DNA from: Sulfurimonas crateris
Lineage (GTDB): Bacteria; Campylobacterota; Campylobacteria; Campylobacterales; Sulfurimonadaceae
Length of the DNA: 64,000 bases
Direction: 5' to 3'
Assembly: GCA_945883795.1 (NCBI GenBank)
Contig: CAMCYC010000002.1
Span: forward strand, 1-64,000
Shown: positions 38,546 through 48,500 of the stretch, in pieces
Numbering within the stretch: position 1 is the first letter of the stretch
Layout: each line of letters starts with the position of its first letter
Translations under genes and position numbers: made by a program
The notes under the pieces: model-generated
What the model was told of the DNA's origin: nothing
The model's input: the letters and a program-made list of their open reading frames with translations, nothing else
The model's database searches: none

Positions 38546-39329
38546 TTTATTATACGCAAAAACTTCAAATGAGATGATTGAAGATTTTTTAGAAGAGAGT
38601 ATTTCTAAAAATCCTAATATTGAGAATTTAGATGTATCTGTTGTGGATACCATGAAAGTAGAACAACTTAAAGGTTGGAATGCTTATGTTGTGGTTATTG
38701 ATGCAACTTTGAAAAAAGATAAACAAAAAGTGAAGCAAAAAATGACTTGGTTTTCTAATGGGGAGCTTATTACAAAAGAGCTTACATTGTTAATTGGAGG
38801 TGAAAATTTATCAGATGTGATGAAACCATCTTTTAAACCTGAGTATTATAAGGATGAAAATCTTGTGTATGGAGATAAAAATGCAACTCATAGAGCCGTA
38901 TTTTTTTCAGACCCATTATGCCCATTTTGTAGAACATTTGTTCCAGAAGCACTAGAAGAGATGAAAAAAGAGCCAAGTAAATTTGCAATCTATTATTTCC
39001 ATTTTCCACTACCCGCAATCCATCCAGCATCAGTAGAACTTGTAAAAGCTGAAGTTGCAGCTGAGTTACAAGGGCATAAAAATGTATTATTAAATCTTTA
39101 TAAAGTGGAGATAGATCCAAGAGAAAATAATGTAACAAAAATATTAGAAGCATTCAATAAAGCGACTGGCATTACACTTACTACTCAAGATTTAGAGTCA
39201 AAGAATGTTATGGAAAGATTGGCTCAAGATTTGAAAATAGCAGATGATTTAATGGTTCAAGGAACACCAACAATGTTTTTTGATGACAAGCTTGATAGAA
39301 CAAAAACTTTATACAAAAAGGTACAATAA
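38499..39329 (+). CDS. DsbA/DsbC-like periplasmic thiol-disulfide protein
   Basis: The 276-residue protein has a signal peptide (about 1-22) and an N-terminal region resembling a dimerisation domain. A thioredoxin fold follows, with the active site SDPLCPFCRTF (two Cys in CPFC) and cis-Pro loop VQGTPTMFF. It probably oxidises or isomerises protein disulfides in the periplasm. The ATG at 38499 has AAAGGA six bases upstream and overlaps fxsA; a second in-frame ATG lies at 38508. Whether it acts as oxidase or isomerase is undecided. Confidence 0.85.
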   Translation: MLSMSKLLLSTLLLGNLLYAKTSNEMIEDFLEESISKNPNIENLDVSVVDTMKVEQLKGWNAYVVVIDATLKKDKQKVKQKMTWFSNGELITKELTLLIGGENLSDVMKPSFKPEYYKDENLVYGDKNATHRAVFFSDPLCPFCRTFVPEALEEMKKEPSKFAIYYFHFPLPAIHPASVELVKAEVAAELQGHKNVLLNLYKVEIDPRENNVTKILEAFNKATGITLTTQDLESKNVMERLAQDLKIADDLMVQGTPTMFFDDKLDRTKTLYKKVQ

Positions 39330-39334
39330 GTAAT

Positions 39335-40276
39335 ATGAAAAAATTAACAATAGCAACAAGAGGTTCACAACTCGCACTTTGGCAGTCTAATCACGTTAAA
39401 TCCGTGTTAGAAGAACAAAATCCTGGTATGGAAGTTGTATTAAATATTATTGTCACGACTGGTGATAAAATTATAGATAGACCCCTTGCGGCTATTGGTG
39501 GAAAAGGACTTTTTTTAAAAGAGTTGGAAGAAGCGATGCTTCGAGGTGAAGCACAAATTGCAGTTCACTCTTTAAAAGATGTCCCAACTGTGATGCCTGA
39601 AGGATTAGTTCTTGGAGCAATTACGCAAAGAGAAGATGTCCGAGATGCACTTTTATCTCAAAATTATTCAGATATTGTCTCATTACCTCAAGGTGCAGTA
39701 GTTGGTACATCTTCACTGCGTCGTCGTATGCAAATTGAAAAATTGCGTCCAGATTTAATCATAAAAGATTTACGAGGCAATGTTGATACAAGAATTAAAA
39801 AACTCAAAGAAGGGCAATTCGATGCAATTATTTTAGCCTCTGCTGGGATTAACCGTTTGGGACTTTTGGGTGAAGTAAATTATGTCTATAAAATTCCTCT
39901 CGATGAAATGACTCCATCTATGGGGCAAGGTGCTTTGGGGATAGAAGCGATAAATGATGCAGAAGTTTTAGCAATTGTAGCAAGATTAGAAGATGAAAAT
40001 GCAAGAGTTGAAACAACAATTGAGCGAGATTTTGTGGATATGTTAAACGGTGGTTGTCATGTGCCTATTGGTGTGAATGCTGTAGTTTTAGAAAATGATG
40101 AAGTGTCTGTAAAAGCAGTTTTAGGGCTTCCCAATGGAACTGAGATATTGAGTGAGACAAAAATCGTTTCAAAAAATAGATATAAAACGATTGGACGAGA
40201 GATTGCACAAGAGTTTATAAACAAAGGTGCAAAAGAACTTCTCTTAAGAGCTGAAAATATGATGGTAAATCCTTAA
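39335..40276 (+). CDS. hemC: Hydroxymethylbilane synthase (porphobilinogen deaminase)
   Basis: The enzyme joins four porphobilinogens into the linear tetrapyrrole. The 313-residue protein shows IATRGSQLALWQ, GKGLFLKELEEAM, VHSLKDVP and GTSSLRRRMQI. Cys241 in LNGGCHVPIGV binds the dipyrromethane cofactor. It lies two genes after proS in the same run as hemA, so two steps of haem synthesis share a transcript. Confidence 0.97.
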   Translation: MKKLTIATRGSQLALWQSNHVKSVLEEQNPGMEVVLNIIVTTGDKIIDRPLAAIGGKGLFLKELEEAMLRGEAQIAVHSLKDVPTVMPEGLVLGAITQREDVRDALLSQNYSDIVSLPQGAVVGTSSLRRRMQIEKLRPDLIIKDLRGNVDTRIKKLKEGQFDAIILASAGINRLGLLGEVNYVYKIPLDEMTPSMGQGALGIEAINDAEVLAIVARLEDENARVETTIERDFVDMLNGGCHVPIGVNAVVLENDEVSVKAVLGLPNGTEILSETKIVSKNRYKTIGREIAQEFINKGAKELLLRAENMMVNP

Positions 40277-40277
40277 T

Positions 40278-42092
40278 ATGCAAACGAGTATTAATCTTCT
40301 TAAACAAGAGAATGAACTCAAAATTATTAAAGATGAGTTAGATATTTATCTTGAAATTCCCCATTTAGCCTATGCAGAAGTGAAGAAAAAAAATGGTGGC
40401 AAGGCACTTTTATTTACAAATGTTGTAGATAGAAAAAAAAATAAGAAATTTGAAGAACCTGTTCTTATGAATGTTTTTGGTTCTTACAGAAGATGTGAAA
40501 TTCTTTTTGGTAGAACTATTGAATCTGTAGCAGATGAAATTACGAAACTTTTACATCTAAAAGCACCCAATGGATTTTTCAATAAACTTTCCATGGCAAG
40601 TGACCTTTTTGCACTAAAAAATATCTTCCCGAAAAAACTCAAAGGGGAGGGTGTTTGTCAAGAATTAAAATACCTTAATGAAAATATAAATCTTTATGAT
40701 GTACCCGTTTTAACTACATGGGAACAAGATGGTGGTCCATTTATTACTATGGGGCAAGTGTATACCCAAAGTTTAGATGGAAATATGGTGAATGTTGGGA
40801 TGTATAGACTTCAAGTCTATGATAAAAATCATTTAGGGATGCATTGGCAAATACACAAAGACTCCTCTCATTTTTTTGACCAATATGAAAAAGCTGGTAA
40901 AAAAATGCCTGTGAGTATTGCAATTGGGGGTAATCCTCTGTATACTTGGTGTGCTACTGCACCGCTTCCTTATGGTGTAAATGAACTTTTGATGTATGGA
41001 CTTATTACAAAAACACCTGCAAAACTTGTAAAATCGTTGACAAATCCTTTGTATATTCCGCAAGATGTGGATTATGTAATTGAAGGTTGGGTAGATACGA
41101 GTGTGTTAAAAATTGAGGGACCTTTTGGTGACCATACAGGATATTACACACTTCAAGAGCCATATCCCGTGATGGAAGTGAGTGCAATCACAAAAAAAAG
41201 GGACAGAACCTTTTTAGCAACAGTTGTTGGAAAACCACCTTTAGAAGATAAATACATGGGTTGGGCGACAGGGAAAATATTTTTTCCACTTTTAAAAACA
41301 ACAGTTCCTGATTTGCTTGATTATCACATGCCAGAAAATGCAGGTTTTCATAACTTGATATTAGCAAAGATGCAACCACATTATAAAGGGCATGCGAAAC
41401 AATTTATGCACGCTTTTTGGGGTTCTGGACAAATGAGTTTTGTAAAACATGCAATCTTTGTGGATGAGAATGCGCCAAAACTTGAAAATTATGAAAATTT
41501 TACATCTTATGTTTTAGATAGATTTGCACCCAAATGTATGTTTATAACTGAGGGCATTTTAGATGCACTTGACCACTCTTCTCCAGAATCTCTAGTGGGT
41601 GGAAAGCTAGGTATTGATGCAACCGCAGCCCATAAAGTGAATGCTCCAACTATTTTAGGTGATGAAGAGTTATTCAAAAAAGTGAAAAATTTGATTCCTG
41701 ATGCAATAAATTTATACCAATTTATGACACGCACAAAAAATCCAATTACTGTTATTTCGCTTAACAAAACAAAAAAAGTTCGTGAATATTTTGATGTTTT
41801 AGCAGAGTTACATGAGCATGTAAGAATCGTAGTTTTTGTAGATGATGCAAAAAATGATGTACAAAACGGTTATATGCTAGTTTGGAGAGTTACAAATAAT
41901 ATGGATGCACAAAGAGATGTTTTTATTTCAGGGCTTATGGTTGGAGTTGATGGTACAAACAAAAATAGTTTAGATAGCTTTAATCGGGAATGGCCAGATG
42001 ATGTTGATTGTAACCTAGCTGTTGTAAAATCACTTAAACAAAGAGGTATATGGGATTTGGATGAGAAAATTTTTAAAGATTTTCAATTATAA
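40278..42092 (+). CDS. UbiD-family menaquinone biosynthesis decarboxylase
   Basis: The 604-residue UbiD-type protein is expected to use prenylated FMN to decarboxylate an aromatic acid. The length and sequence style (ITMGQVYTQSLDG, EGPFGDHTGYY, HPLYTW-like NPLYTW) match the decarboxylases of the futalosine menaquinone route used by Campylobacterota. The assignment to menaquinone rather than ubiquinone comes from that knowledge and the prenyl synthase in the same operon. It begins two bases after hemC. Confidence 0.88.
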   Translation: MQTSINLLKQENELKIIKDELDIYLEIPHLAYAEVKKKNGGKALLFTNVVDRKKNKKFEEPVLMNVFGSYRRCEILFGRTIESVADEITKLLHLKAPNGFFNKLSMASDLFALKNIFPKKLKGEGVCQELKYLNENINLYDVPVLTTWEQDGGPFITMGQVYTQSLDGNMVNVGMYRLQVYDKNHLGMHWQIHKDSSHFFDQYEKAGKKMPVSIAIGGNPLYTWCATAPLPYGVNELLMYGLITKTPAKLVKSLTNPLYIPQDVDYVIEGWVDTSVLKIEGPFGDHTGYYTLQEPYPVMEVSAITKKRDRTFLATVVGKPPLEDKYMGWATGKIFFPLLKTTVPDLLDYHMPENAGFHNLILAKMQPHYKGHAKQFMHAFWGSGQMSFVKHAIFVDENAPKLENYENFTSYVLDRFAPKCMFITEGILDALDHSSPESLVGGKLGIDATAAHKVNAPTILGDEELFKKVKNLIPDAINLYQFMTRTKNPITVISLNKTKKVREYFDVLAELHEHVRIVVFVDDAKNDVQNGYMLVWRVTNNMDAQRDVFISGLMVGVDGTNKNSLDSFNREWPDDVDCNLAVVKSLKQRGIWDLDEKIFKDFQL

Positions 42093-42110
42093 AATAAAAG
42101 GAAAAACTCA

Positions 42111-43493
42111 ATGGAAAAAATGTGGTCAGGTCGTTTTTCGGCAAGTGGAACAAAACTTTTAGACCAATTTAATGCGTCAATTATGTTTGATAGAAAATTG
42201 TATCGTGAAGATATTGAGGGTTCAATCGCTCATGCAACAATGCTTGAAAAACAGTCAATTTTGACAAAAGAGGAGCTTACTCAAATTGTCAATGGATTGG
42301 CTCAAGTAAAAGCAGAGATAGAATCTGGGGAGTTTGAGTGGAAAATCTCTGATGAAGATTTGCACATGGCAATTGAAAAAAGGTTAACTGCCATTATTGG
42401 TGATGCGGGTAAAAAACTTCATACTGCAAGAAGTAGAAATGACCAAGTGGCAGTTGATTTTCGCCGTTTTGTTTTGCGTAAAAATTTTGAAATTGTGGAC
42501 GCTATAAAACTTTTGATGCAAGAAATTTTAGTAGTTGCATCCAAACATACGGAGACAATTTTACCTGGTATGACACATCTCCAACATGCACAACCTATAA
42601 ATTTTGGTTTTCATTTGGGTGCGTATTTATCTATGTTTGTTCGAGATATTGAGCGATTTGAGAGTTCTTACAAGAGAAATAATATTTCTCCTCTTGGATG
42701 TGCAGCTCTGGCTGGAACACCTCATAATATCGATAGAGCAAAAACAGCAGAGCTTTTAGGCTTTGATAGTGTGAGTTTAAATTGTTTGGATACGGTAAGT
42801 GATAGAGATTTTGCATTGGAGATATTATTTAATATTTCTACTATGATGATGCATATTTCAAGACTCAGTGAAGAGCTTGTCATGTGGTCGAGTTATGAAT
42901 TTGCATTTATTGAGCTTAGTGATGAATATTCAACTGGTTCATCTATCATGCCACAAAAGAAAAATCCAGATGTTCCAGAACTTCTTCGTGGAAAAACAGG
43001 TCGTGTGTATGGTTCACTCATGGGACTTTTAACTGTTATGAAAGGTTTACCACTTGCGTATAATAAAGATACGCAAGAGGATAAAGAGGGCGTTTTTGAT
43101 GCGGTTGAGACTGCTGAAATTTCTCTTGAAATTTTAAAAGAAGCGATAAAAACCATGCAAGTAAAAACACATAACATGAAAAATGCTTCAAAAGTTGGGC
43201 ATTTAAGTGCAACAGATTTGGCTGATTATTTAGTACAAAAATGCAATATCCCATTTCGTGAAGCACACTTTATAACAGGTCGTGCAGTTGCAAAAAGCGA
43301 AGAGCTCAAAATTGATTTGAGTGATATAGAGTTCAAATACCTCCAAGAGATTGATGCAAGAATTAATGAAGATGTATTGAAGTTTTTATCAATAGAAAAC
43401 TCCATGAATGCAAGAATTTCTAGCGGTGGAACAGCGACTGTAAGAACAAAAGAGCAGTTAGAATATTTTACAAATTATTTAAAGGAAAAATAG
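42111..43493 (+). CDS. argH: Argininosuccinate lyase
   Basis: ArgH splits argininosuccinate to arginine and fumarate, the last step of arginine synthesis. The 460-residue protein starts [10 protein letters not shown] and has [11 protein letters not shown]. The fumarase-superfamily signature [12 protein letters not shown] contains the catalytic Ser. AAAGGA lies upstream of the ATG. It is separated from the decarboxylase gene by 18 bases and followed one base later by the OsmC-type gene. Confidence 0.96.
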   Translation: MEKMWSGRFSASGTKLLDQFNASIMFDRKLYREDIEGSIAHATMLEKQSILTKEELTQIVNGLAQVKAEIESGEFEWKISDEDLHMAIEKRLTAIIGDAGKKLHTARSRNDQVAVDFRRFVLRKNFEIVDAIKLLMQEILVVASKHTETILPGMTHLQHAQPINFGFHLGAYLSMFVRDIERFESSYKRNNISPLGCAALAGTPHNIDRAKTAELLGFDSVSLNCLDTVSDRDFALEILFNISTMMMHISRLSEELVMWSSYEFAFIELSDEYSTGSSIMPQKKNPDVPELLRGKTGRVYGSLMGLLTVMKGLPLAYNKDTQEDKEGVFDAVETAEISLEILKEAIKTMQVKTHNMKNASKVGHLSATDLADYLVQKCNIPFREAHFITGRAVAKSEELKIDLSDIEFKYLQEIDARINEDVLKFLSIENSMNARISSGGTATVRTKEQLEYFTNYLKEK

Positions 43494-43494
43494 T

Positions 43495-43959
43495 ATGAAA
43501 GTAACAATCTCTCATAAAGAAGATATGAAGTTTGAAGCAAAAACTGATAAAAGTAGTTTTATTATTGATTGCCCGATAATCTCACCCATTGAGTATTTTT
43601 TAGCAGGACTTATTACATGTACAGCTTCAGACATGATAGTTATCCCTAAAAACTCAAATAAAGAGGTTCGTGATTTAGTTGTGGATGGGGATGTTGTAAG
43701 AAATGAAGATTATCCACGCAAATTTAATACACTTCATTTGGAGTATAGTTTTAATTCTGATGTGGATGATGTAACTGCTGCCCGATGGGTAATGGCGTCA
43801 CTTGAGACATATTGCTCAACAGTAAATACTATTCGTGATAACACGGCAATATCTTATTCAATCACACACAATGGCAAAAGAATTCGTGAAAATGAGAAAA
43901 TGATTTCAGGTGGTGGTGCTAAAATTGATTTAGGTACAATCGAGAGTTGCCCATCCTAA
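43495..43959 (+). CDS. OsmC-family protein
   Basis: The 154-residue protein has the OsmC/Ohr fold pattern: SPIEYFLAGLITCTASDM, with Cys in the position of the first redox cysteine, and ASLETYCSTVNTI with a second Cys near that of the family. Some relatives reduce organic peroxides; others have unknown roles. Cytosolic. It is co-directional with argH and nhaA. Confidence 0.8.
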   Translation: MKVTISHKEDMKFEAKTDKSSFIIDCPIISPIEYFLAGLITCTASDMIVIPKNSNKEVRDLVVDGDVVRNEDYPRKFNTLHLEYSFNSDVDDVTAARWVMASLETYCSTVNTIRDNTAISYSITHNGKRIRENEKMISGGGAKIDLGTIESCPS

Positions 43960-43990
43960 TAGATAGCTTAAGTTTAAGGAAGAAGTAAAT

Positions 43991-45337
43991 ATGAAACTCT
44001 ATGCACCATGGGAAAAAGCTTTTAATAAAATTTCAACACCATTTGAACATTTTATTCATGCACAAACAACTACAGGTATGATTTTGATGTTTATGACTGT
44101 CTTAGCATTAATTCTCGCAAATACACCCCTTACAGAGGCTTATACCCATCTTTTTCATACTAAAATGGATTTAGTTGTAGGCTCTTGGAAATTATCTCAT
44201 ACTTTACATCATTGGATTAATGATGGATTGATGGCTATTTTCTTTTTTATTATTGGTTTAGAGATAAAAAGGGAAATTTTGATAGGGGAACTTTCAAATA
44301 TTAAAGTAGCTATTTTACCTATTTTAGCTGCTATTGGTGGGATGATTTTTCCTGCTTTGATATATTTGAGTATCAATTCAAATCAAGCAGGAGCTTCTGG
44401 TTGGGGCATTCCGATGGCTACAGATATCGCCTTTGCAATTAGTGCTTTGGTACTTTTGGGCAAAAGAATCCCTACAGCACTTGTGACATTTTTGGTTGCA
44501 CTTGCGATTGTTGATGACCTTGGGGCTGTTTTGGTGATTGCGATATTTTATACAGAGCAGATAAACTTTTTGCCACTGATTCTCGCTGGAGTAGCATTTT
44601 TCATGATGATATCATTAAACCGTTTTGGGATACACATGATTTTACCCTATTTTATTGTTGGGTTATTTATGTGGTTTTTCATGTTAGAATCAGGTGTCCA
44701 TGCCACAATAGCTGGTGTTATTGCAGCCTTAGCAATACCATCAAAACCAAAACAAACCCCTTTAGATTTTACTCAAGAAACAAAAAAATTATTACAAGAA
44801 TATGATAGCTATCCAATAGCGACAAATCATATATTACATGAAAAACAAAAAGCGATTTTACTCAATATTCAAGATAGAATAGATGCTATTGGAACCCCGT
44901 CTTCAAGACTAGAACATGATTTACATCTGCCTGTAGCACTCATTATTATCCCGTTGTTTGCACTTGCGAATGCTGGAATAGCAATAGATTTCGCCTCTTT
45001 GAGTAAGACGATTTTTGAGCCTATCTCTTTTGGAATTATTCTTGGATTGATTATGGGTAAAGTGATTGGAATTTTTGGTATCTCTTGGTTGGCAATTAAA
45101 ATAAAAATTGCCAACCTCCCACAAGGAAGCAGTATGAGCCAAATTCTTGGTGTTGCATTTCTTGGAGGTATTGGTTTTACAATGTCTATTTTTGTAGCAG
45201 ATTTGGCATTTTTAGGAAATGATGAATTTATTTTTCAGGCAAAAGCAGGGATTTTAACTGCATCCTTATTTTCAGGTTTATTAGGATTTTTTTGGCTTAA
45301 ATATATTGCCAAAAGTGGAAATATAGAAAATTTATAG
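43991..45337 (+). CDS. nhaA: Na+/H+ antiporter NhaA
   Basis: A twelve-helix inner-membrane antiporter that expels Na+ for H+. The 448-residue protein has FFFIIGLEIKREILIGEL, GWGIPMATDIAFA and the cation-site Asp pair in LAIVDDLGAVLVIAIFY. The loop around residues 255-310 is hydrophilic and charged, longer than in the E. coli protein but usual in this phylum. AAGGAAGAAG precedes the ATG. It is the last gene of the series; no clear terminator was seen downstream. Confidence 0.94.
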   Translation: MKLYAPWEKAFNKISTPFEHFIHAQTTTGMILMFMTVLALILANTPLTEAYTHLFHTKMDLVVGSWKLSHTLHHWINDGLMAIFFFIIGLEIKREILIGELSNIKVAILPILAAIGGMIFPALIYLSINSNQAGASGWGIPMATDIAFAISALVLLGKRIPTALVTFLVALAIVDDLGAVLVIAIFYTEQINFLPLILAGVAFFMMISLNRFGIHMILPYFIVGLFMWFFMLESGVHATIAGVIAALAIPSKPKQTPLDFTQETKKLLQEYDSYPIATNHILHEKQKAILLNIQDRIDAIGTPSSRLEHDLHLPVALIIIPLFALANAGIAIDFASLSKTIFEPISFGIILGLIMGKVIGIFGISWLAIKIKIANLPQGSSMSQILGVAFLGGIGFTMSIFVADLAFLGNDEFIFQAKAGILTASLFSGLLGFFWLKYIAKSGNIENL

Positions 45338-45483
45338 CTTAAAATACTTCCAATAGAGAGTTTAGTTTGGTGAGATTATTTTTTCTTACGAGTACTCACT
45401 TTCTATCTTTTTTGCTTCTTTTATACACAAAAAAAAAATTATATAGACAATATTTTAGTTATTATCCCTTTTTAAAACTTTAG

Positions 45484-45498
45484 ACTGTACAATACAGT
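45484..45498. promoter_or_regulatory. Perfect 15-bp dyad upstream of gltB
   Basis: ACTGTA-CAA-TACAGT, a perfect 6-bp inverted repeat with a 3-base centre (core TGTA-N3-TACA). It lies 48 bases before the gltB -35 box in the 260-base gap after nhaA. It looks like a dimeric-repressor or activator operator. No terminator function is expected because the stem is short. The rest of the gap (45338-45597) holds a 10-A run at 45429-45438 and no gene. Confidence 0.5.
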
Positions 45499-45545
45499 GC
45501 TTTATCTCTAAATAGACTAAGTTACTTTAAAAAGAGATTAAATTT

Positions 45546-45575
45546 TTGACAAATAGTCATAGTTTTACATAAATA
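45546..45575 (+). promoter_or_regulatory. Sigma-70-type promoter of gltBD
   Basis: -35 TTGACA (45546-45551) is a perfect consensus, followed after 18 bases by TAAATA (45570-45575) as -10. A TACATA at 45574 is an alternative. It is the only clear -35 box seen in the window. The gltB ATG is 23 bases downstream, with AGGAG just before it. Confidence 0.65.
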
Positions 45576-45597
45576 CATAGAAAGTTAGGAGTGAGAA

Positions 45598-48500
45598 ATG
45601 GTTGAACATCATGATTTATTGAGATCCTTTAGGGATAACTGTGGCTTTGGTCTTATTGCCAATATTAAAAACAAGGCTTCACATAAAGTTTTGGATGATG
45701 CGGTCACTGCATTAGAGCGAATGATGCACCGTGGCGCAGTTGCAGCAGATGGTAAAACAGGAGATGGAAGTGGTTTGTTGCTTTCTATTCCAGAAGAGTT
45801 TATACGCAAAGAAGCATTTGATAAAGGTGTAGAATTACCAAATCAATTTGCTGTAGCATCTGTTTTTACTAAAGATAGAGCCCATTTAGATATTGTAGAA
45901 AAAGTGTGCGAAAACAATGATTTAAAAGTTGTTTTGCGTCGTGATGTGCCAGTAGATGTTGCAGCTTTGGGCGACCAAGCATTAGCCTCTTTACCACATA
46001 TTGTACAGCTTTTTATTACACCAAATTCTATCATGGCAACAAATAGATTTGATGCACTTTTATATCTTTCTCGTAAAGAGAGTGAACATAAATTAGTCCA
46101 TGATAGAAGTTTTTATATTGCATCTATGAGTTCAAAAGTTCTTTCATATAAAGGGCTTATTATGCCTACACATATAAAAGAATTTTATAAAGACCTTCAA
46201 AATGAAAACTTCAAAATATCTTTTTCCCTTTTTCACCAAAGATTTTCTACAAATACTTTACCAGAGTGGAAATTAGCACAACCTTTTCGTGCAGTAGCTC
46301 ATAATGGTGAGATTAACTCTGTTGAGGGTAATCGTATTAATGTTGAAATAAAATCAGAATCAATTAAAAGTGAAGTTTTTACAGATGAAGAGATTCAAAG
46401 AATTCTTCCAATTCTTCAGCTTAATTCTTCTGATAGTGCAAGTGCGGATAACTTTTTTGAATTTTTGATTGTCAATGGAATGGATTTTTTTAAAGCAGCT
46501 CGTGCAGTTATCCCATCAGCTTGGCAAAATGCACCGCACATGGACCCAGAACTTCGTGCATTTTATGAATACCATTCAACAGTTTTTGAAGCTTGGGATG
46601 GTCCTGCTGCATTTTCTGTCACAGATGGTCGTTATATTGGTTGTGTTCTTGATAGAAATGGTCTTCGCCCTTCAAAATATATTATTACAAATGATGACAA
46701 CCTTCTTATCGCAAGTGAATATGGTGTTGTAGATATTAAAGAGGAAGACATTAAAGAGAGAGGTCGTTTACAATCAGGTGAGATGTTGGGGCTTGATTTA
46801 AAATTTGGTAAAGTTCTAAAAAATGAAGATATTAATAATTATCTTAAAAGCTCAAACCCTTACATGAAGTGGTTAAATGAACATATGATTTATCTTCAAG
46901 AACATGTTGAGGTGCAGTACATTTCTCACTGCGATTTTAATCAAGCAAATTTTATCCAAAGACAACGCTATTTTAATGTTACGCAAGAGGTGATTGAACA
47001 AGTTGTTGAACCTATGTTAATAGATGGTAAAGAGGCAGTTGGTTCAATGGGTGATGATACACCACTTGCAGCTTTTTCTAAAAAGCAACGCTCTTTTTCA
47101 GATTTTTTTAAACAAAAATTTGCACAAGTAACAAATCCACCAATTGACCCAATTCGTGAAAAAGTGGTTATGAGTTTAAATACAGGTTTTGGAGAAGTTC
47201 ATAATATTCTTAATGAAATTCCAAGCCATGCACACCGTTTAAAATCAATTTCTCCAATTATCACAAGTGAAAAACTTGAAGTTCTAAAATCATTTGGAGA
47301 TAAAAATTCTCCCCGTTATGAAGCTTTTTATCATAATACAACATTTTCAACCGTATACACAGGAAATCTTAAAGAGGCGATGGATGCTTTAGTGCTAAAA
47401 GTTATCGATTCTGTCAAAAATGATGGAACTAGAATTGTAATTTTAGATGATTATGAATTTAGTATTAAGAATAAAGTTATTCCAATGGTTATGATTATTG
47501 GTCGTTTAAATATGGCACTTTTAAAAGCTAAAATTCGTCACCTTGTTTCTATGATTGCAGTAACTGGAGAAGTTTTTGATTCCCATGCTGCAGCTGTACT
47601 TATTGGATATGGTGCGAGTGCTGTATATCCAAATCTACTTTTTGCAACGGTAATAGATAGATTAGAAAAATCAAAAGTAATAAACATGCCTTGTCATGAA
47701 GCCTTACAAGCTGTACATCACTCTTTAAATAGTGGTCTTTTGAAAATTATGTCTAAAATGGGTATTGCGACAGTTGCCTCTTATCGTAATTCTGGATTAT
47801 TTGATATTTTGGGTTTAAATAAAACAGTTGTAAAAGATTGTTTTGGAACTTCCCATTCTGCTCTTGGTGGACTTGATTATCAAGATATTCAAGAACGACT
47901 TGAAAGTTATCATAAAGAAGCATTTAGAGAAGATGGTTTTAATAAAATCTTTCCTTTAAATATTGGTGGATTTTATAAATTTTACAATGGTCAAGAGCAT
48001 CATGATTTTGGCCCAGATGTAATTCATGCTATTCATGCCGTTTCTCGTACGGGTGAGAAAAAAGATTACGATAGACTCAGAACTTTAGTCAATAAAAGAG
48101 GTTTGAAGTTTATTCGTGATTTTTTTGAGATTAAGTCTGATAGAGAATCAATTGATATTTCAGAAGTTGAGCCAAAAGAGGAGATTTTTAAACGATTTGC
48201 TTCGGCTGCTATGAGCCTTGGTTCTATCTCTCCAGAAGCACACGAGACTATTGCGATTGCTATGAATAGAATTGGTGCGCAATCAAATTCAGGTGAGGGT
48301 GGTGAGGATGTTGCTAGAAATGGAACAGAACGCCGTTCAAAAATCAAACAAGTTGCATCAGGGCGTTTTGGGGTAACTCCAGCGTATTTAAGAAGTGCTG
48401 AAGAGATTCAAATTAAAGTTGCTCAAGGTGCAAAACCAGGAGAAGGGGGACAACTCTCAGGACATAAAGTAAGTGCATTAATTGGAAAATTACGCCATAC

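Noticed and set aside
45429-45438. Ten-A homopolymer as a phase-variation switch
   Set aside because: It lies over 100 bases upstream of the gltB promoter and outside any gene or -10/-35 spacer; gltBD is also an unlikely phase-variable target.
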